Shown: one piece after another, positions 50,156-57,252 of the stretch
Layout of the letters: each line of letters begins with the position of its first letter
Numbering within the stretch: position 1 is the first letter of the stretch
Assembly (NCBI RefSeq): GCF_024171945.1
Contig: NZ_JAMTCR010000006.1
Location: 682,001 to 746,000, forward strand
Source of the DNA: Actinokineospora globicatena
GTDB lineage: Bacteria > Actinomycetota > Actinomycetes > Mycobacteriales > Pseudonocardiaceae
Reading direction: 5' to 3'
Length of the DNA stretch: 64,000 nt
Program-made: the position numbers and the translations under genes
Notes under the pieces: generated by a model
Database searches by the model: none
Seen by the model: the letters and a program-made list of their open reading frames with translations, nothing else
What the model was told of the DNA's origin: nothing

Positions 50156-51253
50156 TCAAACCAGCCTGTCACCCGTTTCAGGGTGGAACAGGTGGAGCTC
50201 GTCCGAGTTGCGGACAGCAACGCGAATCGTGTCAGCGAGCGTCGGTGGCGTGCGGCCGTCCACGCGGAGGACCAGACGCGTGGGGTCTGGGTCTTGAGGG
50301 AGAGACCCGTGAACAAGGGCATCAGCGCCCAGTTCCTCCACGAGTTCCACCGTCAGGTCGAACCCCGGCGTATCAGCGCCCACCGGGGTCAACGACTCCG
50401 GTCGCACCCCCAAGGTCACCTCCGTCAGCTCCGCCTTCGCAATAGCCGTAAGCGCTTCGCGAGGAAGAGGCACAGGCAAGCCGCCCACCGTCACCCCATC
50501 AGCTGTCACGGCCGTAGAGCGCAAGTTCATCGACGGCGACCCGATGAACCCGGCCACAAAGGCGTTGTCCGGCCGGTCGTACAGCGCGCGCGGCGTGGCG
50601 CATTGCTGCAGCAGGCCGTCCTTGAGCACGGCGACCCGGTGGCCCATGGTCATGGCCTCCACCTGGTCGTGCGTCACGTAGATGGTGGTGGTGCCGAGGC
50701 GGCGTTGCAGGGCGGCGATGTTGGCGCGGGTCTCGACGCGCAGTTTCGCGTCCAAGTTGGACAGTGGCTCGTCCATGAGGAACACCGCCGGGTCGCGGAC
50801 GATGGCGCGGCCCATGGCGACGCGTTGGCGTTGGCCGCCGGAGAGGGCTTTGGGTTTGCGGGCGAGGTAGGGCTCCAGGTCGAGCAGGCGCGCGGCCTCG
50901 GTGACCTTCTCGGCGATGGCGGCTTTCGTCAACCCCTGAAGTTTGAGCGCGAACCCCATATTCTGCGCGACCGTCATATGGGGGTAGAGCGCGTAGGACT
51001 GGAACACCATCGCGATATCGCGGCCCTTCGGCGGGATGGCGGTGACATCGCGGTCGCCGATCCAGACGCGGCCCTCGTCGACCTCCTCGAGGCCTGCCAG
51101 CATCCGCAGCGCGGTCGACTTCCCGGAGCCGGAAGGTCCCACCAGCACCAGGAACTCACCGTCGTCGATGGACAGGTCGAGCTCGTCCACCGCCCGCACC
51201 GGCGGGGAACCCGGGTACACCCGCGACGCCGCCTCGTAGCGCACCTCGGCCAT
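50156..51253 (-). CDS. MsiK/SugC-like sugar ABC transporter ATPase
   Basis: 365 residues. Walker A VGPSGSGKSTALRML, Q-loop VFQSYALYPHM, signature LSGGQRQRVAMGRAIVRDP, Walker B VFLMDEPLSNLDAKL, H-loop YVTHDQVEAM; then the C-terminal MalK/UgpC regulatory domain (about 235-365; FIGSPSMNLRSTAV, LGVRPESLTPVG). Family members such as MsiK energise several sugar importers at once. It lies divergent to a LpqY-SugAB-like importer and beside the NgcEFG importer, both without their own ATPase, so it probably serves both. ATG with AAGGGTG upstream. Confidence 0.92.
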   Translation of the reverse strand: MAEVRYEAASRVYPGSPPVRAVDELDLSIDDGEFLVLVGPSGSGKSTALRMLAGLEEVDEGRVWIGDRDVTAIPPKGRDIAMVFQSYALYPHMTVAQNMGFALKLQGLTKAAIAEKVTEAARLLDLEPYLARKPKALSGGQRQRVAMGRAIVRDPAVFLMDEPLSNLDAKLRVETRANIAALQRRLGTTTIYVTHDQVEAMTMGHRVAVLKDGLLQQCATPRALYDRPDNAFVAGFIGSPSMNLRSTAVTADGVTVGGLPVPLPREALTAIAKAELTEVTLGVRPESLTPVGADTPGFDLTVELVEELGADALVHGSLPQDPDPTRLVLRVDGRTPPTLADTIRVAVRNSDELHLFHPETGDRLV

Positions 51254-51382
51254 CGATCACCCTTACGTCCGATTTCGCGAGATACCTCGCCTGGGCACAC
51301 CGGAGCACCAGAGTGCCCCATCTCCGCGATCGGCACCAGGCGAGCTTCCCGCATTGCCGTAAAGCGTCATCCGAATGCCGCA

Positions 51383-51401
51383 CCGTTTGGTAACAAAACG
51401 G
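51383..51401. promoter_or_regulatory. Inverted repeat between divergent sugar-transport genes
   Basis: CCGTTTGGTAACAAAACGG, 6-bp arms (CCGTTT/AAACGG) around a 7-nt centre, in the 276-bp gap between the ATPase gene and the binding-protein gene. A second element, CAACGCTTTCAG, lies 12-20 bp before the binding-protein start and resembles a LacI-family half-palindrome. Either could bind a sugar-responsive repressor. Confidence 0.4.
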
Positions 51402-51529
51402 TAACGACGTGCAGTTGTGCATTTCCCACCCGGCGGCGGGCGAGAACAGTGCGAGAGCACAACGGGGCGTTTCCGGTCACCGCGTGCTCGGCGGTTTCCG
51501 GTCCCCCGCAACGCTTTCAGGAGGCTCCC

Positions 51530-52819
51530 GTGATCCTGCCCCGCCGAATCGCCCTCGTCACCGCGGCCACCGCGGCGCTCGTCCTCGGCGCGAGCGCGTG
51601 CGGGTCCGGCACCGGCAGCCAGGCGCCACCGGGGCCAGCGGCGCTCGAGGGGGTCGGCCCGATCACCCTGGTCACCGGCAAGGACACCTCCGGCAACCTG
51701 CAGAACCAGGTCGACGAGTGGAACGCCGCGCACGCCGACCAGAAGGTCACGGTGATCGAGCTCCCCGAGGACGCCGACGCCCAGCGCCAGCAGATGGTGC
51801 AGAACGCCAGGACCCAGTCCGACGCCTACGGGGTGCTCAACCTCGATGTCGTGTGGACCGCCGAGTTCGCGGCCAACCAGTGGGTGGTCCCGTTGCCGGA
51901 GGCCGACTTCCCGCTCACCGAGCTGCTGCCCGCCACCGTCGAGACCGGCAAGTACTTCAAGCGCCTCTACGCGGTCCCGATCACCTCCGACGGCGGGCTT
52001 CTGTACTACCGCAAGGACTTGCTCGACGCCGCGGGGCTCAAGCCGCCCACCACCTGGGCCGAGCTCAAGGACGCCTGCGCCAAGGTGCTGCCCAGCAGCC
52101 CCGGGACCGCCTGCTACGCCGGGCAGTTCGAGAAGTACGAGGGGCTGACCGTCAACTTCAGCGAGGCCGTCAACTCCGCGGGCGGCACCGTGGTCGGCGA
52201 CGACGGCAGGCCGACGCTCAACACCGACGCCGCCACCGAGGGGCTGAAGTTCCTGGTGGACGCGGTGAAGTCCGGCGAGATCCCGCAGAAGGCGCGCACC
52301 TTCAAGGAAGAAGAGGGCAGGCGCGCGTTCCAGGCCGGTGAGCTGCTGTTCCACCGGCAGTGGCCCTACCAGTACGCCAAGGCGGGCGCCACCGACGGCT
52401 CCTCCGCGGTCGCGGGCAAGTTCGCCGTCGCCCCGCTGCCCGGTGCCAAGGGGCCAGGCGCTTCCGCGCTCGGCGGCCACAACTACGCCGTCAGCGCCTA
52501 CACCAAGAACAAGAAGACCGCCGTGGACTTCATCAAGTACTCGGTGAGCGAGGACCAGCAGCGCAAGAACCTGGAGAAGTCCTCGCAGGCCCCGACCTGG
52601 GCCGCGCTCTACGACGAGGCCGACCTGGTGGCGAAGTTCCCGTACCTGACGGTGCTGAAGAAGAGCATCGAGAACGCGGTGAAGCGCCCCTCGGTGGTCA
52701 AGTACCAGGAGGTGTCGCGCGCCATCCAGGAGGCGGCCTACAGCGCGATGAGCGGCGGCAGCACACCGGAGGACGCGCTGAAGTCGTTGCAGGGCAAGCT
52801 CGAGTCCCTCACCCAGTGA
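51530..52819 (+). CDS. Sugar-binding lipoprotein of LpqY/ThuE type
   Basis: 429 residues. Lipobox Cys at residue 24 (GASAC). Family 1 solute-binding protein: ITLVTGKDTSGNLQNQVDEW, VIELPEDADAQRQQMVQNAR, LNLDVVWTAEFAANQWVVPL, and FHRQWPYQYAKAGAT. This pattern is close to trehalose-binding LpqY/ThuE proteins; maltose or another alpha-glucoside is also possible. GTG start with AGGAGG 5 nt upstream. First gene of a three-gene importer operon. Confidence 0.82.
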   Translation: MILPRRIALVTAATAALVLGASACGSGTGSQAPPGPAALEGVGPITLVTGKDTSGNLQNQVDEWNAAHADQKVTVIELPEDADAQRQQMVQNARTQSDAYGVLNLDVVWTAEFAANQWVVPLPEADFPLTELLPATVETGKYFKRLYAVPITSDGGLLYYRKDLLDAAGLKPPTTWAELKDACAKVLPSSPGTACYAGQFEKYEGLTVNFSEAVNSAGGTVVGDDGRPTLNTDAATEGLKFLVDAVKSGEIPQKARTFKEEEGRRAFQAGELLFHRQWPYQYAKAGATDGSSAVAGKFAVAPLPGAKGPGASALGGHNYAVSAYTKNKKTAVDFIKYSVSEDQQRKNLEKSSQAPTWAALYDEADLVAKFPYLTVLKKSIENAVKRPSVVKYQEVSRAIQEAAYSAMSGGSTPEDALKSLQGKLESLTQ

Positions 52820-52877
52820 GCCAGGTCGGCGACGGGGTACCCCCAGGCCCCGTCGCCGACCACCCCGGAGGTGCGTT

Positions 52878-53837
52878 GTGGTCACCCTCGCCCCGGTGGA
52901 GCCCGTCGGGCCCGCCCCGGCCGGACCCGGTCGCCGGTCGGGCACCGGCAGGCTCGCCGCGCTGCTGGTCTCGCCGACGCTGCTCGTGCTCGGCCTCGTC
53001 GTGGCCTACCCGATCCTGTCCGCCGTGCGGCTCGCGTTCTTCCAGCGCGACGACGGCATCGACCCGGAAACGGGGCTGCGCAAGCAAGGCGATGTGTTCG
53101 TCGGGTTCGACAACTTCACCGACATGTTCACCGGCGACACCGCGGACCGGTTCCTCAACGCGCTGGCCAACACCACCAGCTTCACCGTCGCCGCCGTGTC
53201 GGTCGAGGTCGTCCTCGGTGTGCTGATGGCGCTGCTGATGCACCGCGCGTTCCGGGGCCGCGCCCTGGTGCGCGCGGCGATCCTGGTGCCGTGGGCGGTG
53301 CCGACCGCGATCGCGGGTCTGCTGTGGCGCTGGGTGTTCCAGGCCGACGGCGTCGCCAACGACCTGCTGCCCGGCCCGCCGGTGCTGTGGACGACCGACG
53401 GCGCGCAGGCCTGGTTCGCCGTCGTCATCGCCGACACCTGGAAGACGGCGCCGTTCATCGGGTTGCTGGTGCTCGCCGGGTTGCAGGTCATCTCGGCGGA
53501 GATCTACGAGGCCGCCCGGCTCGACGGCGCGGGCCCGGTGCGCACGTTCTTCGCGATCACGCTGCCGCTGGTGAAGCCGACCCTGCTGGTCGCGGTGCTG
53601 TTCCGGGTGCTGGACACGCTGCGGATGTTCGACCTGCCCTACACCCTGATCGGGCCGGGCAAGGACGCCACGGACACGGTGACCGTGCTGGCCTTCGAGG
53701 AAGCGGTGAAGTTCGGCAAGTACGGCCCGGCGTCGGCGTACGCGGTGGTGCTGTTCCTGTACGTGGCCGTGGTGGCGTTCGTGTTCGTCCGGCTGCTCGG
53801 CGCGGACGTGTTCGGCACCAGGAAGGGGTCCCGATGA
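52878..53837 (+). CDS. SugA-like sugar ABC permease
   Basis: 319 residues; six hydrophobic segments after a Pro/Gly-rich 30-residue N-terminus. SAVRLAFFQRDDGIDPETGL, VFVGFDNFTDMFTG and an EAA loop of IYEAARLDGAGPVRTFFAIT are typical of SugA/ThuF permeases. GTG with GGAGGTG 5 nt upstream. Overlaps the next gene by ATGA. Confidence 0.88.
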   Translation: MVTLAPVEPVGPAPAGPGRRSGTGRLAALLVSPTLLVLGLVVAYPILSAVRLAFFQRDDGIDPETGLRKQGDVFVGFDNFTDMFTGDTADRFLNALANTTSFTVAAVSVEVVLGVLMALLMHRAFRGRALVRAAILVPWAVPTAIAGLLWRWVFQADGVANDLLPGPPVLWTTDGAQAWFAVVIADTWKTAPFIGLLVLAGLQVISAEIYEAARLDGAGPVRTFFAITLPLVKPTLLVAVLFRVLDTLRMFDLPYTLIGPGKDATDTVTVLAFEEAVKFGKYGPASAYAVVLFLYVAVVAFVFVRLLGADVFGTRKGSR

Positions 53838-54652
53838 GCGTGCTCCGATGGCGCTACCTGGGGATCGGCGCGATCGTGCTCTACTGCCTGGCGCCGTTCT
53901 ACTGGATGGTCGTGTCCAGCCTGCGCCGCACCAGCGACATCTTCGACTCCGGCCCGGTCCCCGCGCCGATGTCGCTGGAGTCCTACCGCGCGGCCTTCGC
54001 CGAGGGCAACGGGTTCCTGCGGGCGCTGCTCAACAGCTTCGTCGTCGCCGGGGCGACCACGGTGCTGGCCCTGGTCGTGGCGACCGTCGCCGCCTACGCG
54101 CTGGCCAGGCTGGAGTTCCGCGGCAAGAACCTGGTGCTCGCGCTGATCATCGCCACCAGCATGTTCCCCGGCATCTCGCTGCTGATCCCGCTGCTGGAGC
54201 TGTTCTCCGGCATCGGCTGGATCAACACCTACCAGGCGATGATCGTCCCGTCGATCGGCTGCGTGCTGCCGCTGGCGGTCTGGAACCTGACCGCGTTCTT
54301 CCGCCAGATGCCGCACGAGCTGGAGGAGGCCGCCCAGATCGACGGCTGCACCCCCGCGGGCGCCTTCCGCCGCGTCATCCTCCCGCTGGCCGCACCCGGC
54401 GTGTTCACCACCGCGATCATCACCTTCATCGCCGCCTGGAACGAGTTCATCATCGCCCTGTCGGTGGTCAACCGCACCGAGCTCAAGACCGCCCCGGTGA
54501 TCACCAGCCAGTTCACCGGCACCACCTCCTTCGACTCCCCCTTCGGCACCCAGATGGCCGCGGGCGTCATCGTCACCATCCCCCTGGTGATCCTCGTCCT
54601 CCTCTTCCAACGCCGCATCGTCGCAGGCCTCACCGCAGGCGGCGTCAAGTAA
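53834..54652 (+). CDS. SugB-like sugar ABC permease
   Basis: 272 residues; MalG-type, six hydrophobic segments. VVSSLRRTSDIFDSGPVPAP is the first loop and ELEEAAQIDGCTPAGAFRRV the EAA loop; FTGTTSFDSPFGTQMAAGVI matches SugB/ThuG proteins. Completes the importer. ATG overlaps the preceding stop. Confidence 0.88.
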   Translation: MSVLRWRYLGIGAIVLYCLAPFYWMVVSSLRRTSDIFDSGPVPAPMSLESYRAAFAEGNGFLRALLNSFVVAGATTVLALVVATVAAYALARLEFRGKNLVLALIIATSMFPGISLLIPLLELFSGIGWINTYQAMIVPSIGCVLPLAVWNLTAFFRQMPHELEEAAQIDGCTPAGAFRRVILPLAAPGVFTTAIITFIAAWNEFIIALSVVNRTELKTAPVITSQFTGTTSFDSPFGTQMAAGVIVTIPLVILVLLFQRRIVAGLTAGGVK

Positions 54653-54654
54653 CC

Positions 54655-54834
54655 CGGTTGTCCACAGCGCAACCCTTTGCCGGTCCACTCCGCACGCCAT
54701 CCCCGGTAAGCTGGCTATCGGGGGCTGCTCAGTCGCGTTCGGACCAGTTGTCCACACCCCCTCCGCCGCTCGCCCCGTCCGCCCGCCGTTCCCCGATAGA
54801 CTGGAAAACGGGGGCTGCTCAGGTCGGTTCGATC
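54655..54834. repeat. 90-bp tandem duplication upstream of MarR gene
   Basis: Two diverged 90-bp units. Conserved parts recur at the same offset: GTTGTCCACA (54657, 54747), CCCCGRTARRCTGG (54701, 54791) and CGGGGGCTGCTCAG followed by TTCG (54719, 54809). Each unit has a CCCCG-N13-CGGGG inverted repeat enclosing a TANNNT hexamer (TAAGCT or TAGACT) that could be a -10 element. May be a duplicated promoter for the MarR gene. Confidence 0.6.
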
Positions 54835-54876
54835 TTGGAGTGGGGCGGACCCGGCACCGGCAAGTAGGCTGCCGCC

Positions 54877-55359
54877 GTGAGTGATCCGCAGGCGATCGGG
54901 ACCCGGCTCCGGCACGTGCTGGAGTTGATGGAGGCCGACATCGCCCGGGTGTACACCGAGGCGGGGTTGGGGTGGTACCGGCCGCGGTTCAGCGCCTACG
55001 TGCGGTTGCTCGCCGCCAGGGGGCCGCACTCCATCCGGGAACTGGCGACCGCCGTCGGGGTCACGCACTCCGCCGCCAGCCAGACCGTGGCCCAGATGCG
55101 GCGCGACGGGCTGGTGACCCTCGAACCCGGGGCCGACGCCCGCCAGCGCATCGTGCGGCTCACCCCGCGCGCCGAGGAGCTGCTCCCGTTCCTCGACGCC
55201 GAGTGGCAGGCCACCGCGACGGCCGCCACGGCCCTGGAGGCCGAGCTGCCCTACCCGCTCGGCACGCTGCTGACCGCGTTGGAGGCCGCGTTGGAGCGCA
55301 AGCCGCTGCGCGCGCGCATCGCCGAGACATGGCCGGGCGCGCCGGGGCCCACCGGCTAG
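54877..55359 (+). CDS. MarR-family transcriptional regulator
   Basis: 160 residues. Winged helix: FSAYVRLLAARGPHSIRELA, VGVTHSAASQTVAQMRRDGL (recognition helix) and the wing LVTLEPGADARQRIVRLTPR with the family Asp/Arg pair. Flanking helices would form the dimer. GTG start near the end of the 90-bp tandem repeat. Ends 46 bp before gltX; it could control that gene. Ligand unknown. Confidence 0.85.
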   Translation: MSDPQAIGTRLRHVLELMEADIARVYTEAGLGWYRPRFSAYVRLLAARGPHSIRELATAVGVTHSAASQTVAQMRRDGLVTLEPGADARQRIVRLTPRAEELLPFLDAEWQATATAATALEAELPYPLGTLLTALEAALERKPLRARIAETWPGAPGPTG

Positions 55360-55405
55360 TCTGGGGTCCCCAGTGCTGATACCCGGAAGCGAGACTGACC
55401 CACCC

Positions 55406-57070
55406 ATGTCCGACCGCGCGGCCATCGACGCCCTGTTCCCCGCCGACCTGCCCGACCCGGAGCACTGGGAGCGCCGGTACCCGGCCCGCGAGCTGCCCGA
55501 GGGCGCCAAGGTCACCCGGTTCGGGCCGTCGCCGACCGGGTTCGTGCACATCGGTGGTGTCTACGTGTCTACCATCGACAAGGACATCTCGGCCCGTTCG
55601 GGTGGCGTGTACATCGTCCGGGTGGAGGACACCGACCAGTCGCGTGAGGTCGAGGGCGCGCTGGCGCAGTTCACCCGGGCGTTCGACTACTTCGACCTGC
55701 GCCCCGACGAGGGTGACGACGCAGCGGGCGGCGACACCGGCGCGTACGGTCCGTACCACCAGTCCGCCCGCGAGTCGATCTACCTCACCTACGTGCGGGA
55801 GCTGCTGCGCGAGGGCAAGGCGTACCTCTGCTTCGCCACCAAGGACGAGCTGGCCGACATCTCGGCCAAGCAGCAGGCCACCAAGCTGCCCACCGGCTAC
55901 TACGGCAGGTGGGCGCTCTGGCGCGACGCCGACCCGGCCGCGGTGGCCGCCAAGCTCGCTGAGGGCGTGCCCTACGTCGTGCGGTTCCGGGTGCCCGACG
56001 ACGGCCCGAGCAGGGTCCGGTTCACCGACGAGATCCGCGGCGAGCTCGAGGCCGAGGCCAACCGCAACGACGCGGTGATCCTCAAGTCGTCCGACACCTC
56101 GCCGCGGCTGCCCACCTACCACTTCGCGCACGCCGTCGACGACCACCTGATGCGGGTCAACCAGGTCATCCGCGGCGAGGAGTGGATCTCCTCGGTGCCG
56201 CTGCACCTGCAGCTGTTCGCCGCGCTGGGCTTCGAGCCGGTCCCGTACGCGCACATCGCGCCGCTGATGAAGCAGATCCCCGGCGGCAAGCGCAAGCTCT
56301 CCAAGCGCAAGGACCCCGAGGCGGGCGTCGACTTCTACATCGAGGCGGGCTACCCGGCCGCGGCGATCCTGTACTACCTGCGCGGCCTGGCCAACGGCCG
56401 CCTCGCCGAGGTCCCGCTCGCCGAGGCGCTGGCCACCCCGATCAGCCTCGCCCAGTGCGGGGTCGCGGGTCCGCTGGTCGACCTGGTCAAGCTCGAGGAC
56501 ATCAGCGCCGACCACGTCTCGACGCTGACCAGCGACCAGGTCTACGACGCGGTCCGCGCCTGGGCCGAGCAGTACGACAAGGAACTCAGCACCGTGCTCG
56601 ACGCCGAGCGAGACCTGGCACTGCGCGCGATCGCGGTCGAGCGCGAGGGCGTGGAGAACCCGCGCAAGGACCTCCGCAAGTGGTCGGACTTCCGCGCCGC
56701 CTACGGGTTCTTCTTCCCCGCCCTGTTCACCCCCCTGGCGGGCCCGACCGACGACCGCGTCACCCCGCTCGGCGTCGCCACCGACGTGGTCACCGCCTTC
56801 GCCACCGACCTCGCCGACGGCTACACCCACGCGGCCGAGCAGCCGGACTGGTTCAACCAGGTGCGCGAACTCGCCACCAAGCACGGCTTTGCCCCCAGCC
56901 CCAAGGACTTCAAGAAGAACCCCGAAGCCTTCCCGGGTTCCATCCGCGAGGCCTCACAGCTGGTCCGCGTCGCCCTGACCGGCTCCACCCGCAGCCCGGA
57001 CCTGCACGCCATCAGCCAGGCCCTGGGCGCGGACGAGGTCCTGCGCAGGCTCCGCGCCCTCGCGGGCTAG
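55406..57070 (+). CDS. gltX: Glutamyl-tRNA synthetase-like protein (divergent GltX)
   Basis: 554 residues, longer than the usual ~490. Class I synthetase core: RFGPSPTGFVHIGGVYVSTI carries the HIGH equivalent as HIGG (about 48-51), VRVEDTDQSREVEGALAQF, YHFAHAVDDHLMRVNQVIRG, and KLSKRKDPEAG as the KMSKS loop (about 297-303). The C-terminal domain is longer and different from the canonical actinobacterial GltX, resembling the second GluRS found in clostridia and some actinobacteria. Likely a paralogue of the housekeeping enzyme, perhaps resistant or specialised; this cannot be settled here. Followed by a strong hairpin. Confidence 0.8.
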   Translation: MSDRAAIDALFPADLPDPEHWERRYPARELPEGAKVTRFGPSPTGFVHIGGVYVSTIDKDISARSGGVYIVRVEDTDQSREVEGALAQFTRAFDYFDLRPDEGDDAAGGDTGAYGPYHQSARESIYLTYVRELLREGKAYLCFATKDELADISAKQQATKLPTGYYGRWALWRDADPAAVAAKLAEGVPYVVRFRVPDDGPSRVRFTDEIRGELEAEANRNDAVILKSSDTSPRLPTYHFAHAVDDHLMRVNQVIRGEEWISSVPLHLQLFAALGFEPVPYAHIAPLMKQIPGGKRKLSKRKDPEAGVDFYIEAGYPAAAILYYLRGLANGRLAEVPLAEALATPISLAQCGVAGPLVDLVKLEDISADHVSTLTSDQVYDAVRAWAEQYDKELSTVLDAERDLALRAIAVEREGVENPRKDLRKWSDFRAAYGFFFPALFTPLAGPTDDRVTPLGVATDVVTAFATDLADGYTHAAEQPDWFNQVRELATKHGFAPSPKDFKKNPEAFPGSIREASQLVRVALTGSTRSPDLHAISQALGADEVLRRLRALAG

Positions 57071-57076
57071 CCGTCC

Positions 57077-57114
57077 GACTCGCGGTGCCGGGTGGTGTCC
57101 CGGCACCCCGAGTC
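57077..57114 (+). terminator. Hairpin terminator after gltX
   Basis: Arms GACTCGCGGTGCCGGG and CCCGGCACCCCGAGTC with a 6-nt loop; 16 bp with one mismatch. Belongs to copy A of a duplicated segment; copy B holds the near-identical hairpin at 57214-57247. Confidence 0.7.
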
Positions 57115-57213
57115 GACCAAGGAATCGTCCACCGCGCGACGATGTCCTGGGTTAGCAACAATCTCGCGCTGGTCGACCTGTGCGCCGTCGGTCAAGCTCC
57201 TGGTGTGGGCGGG

Positions 57214-57247
57214 CTCGCGGTGCCGGGTGGCGTCCCGGCACCGCGAG
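57214..57247 (-). terminator. Hairpin terminator after GH13 glucosidase gene
   Basis: CTCGCGGTGCCGGG and CCCGGCACCGCGAG, a perfect 14-bp stem with a 6-nt loop, starting 5 bp after the GH13 stop. No U-run. Confidence 0.75.
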
Positions 57248-57252
57248 TTCTA

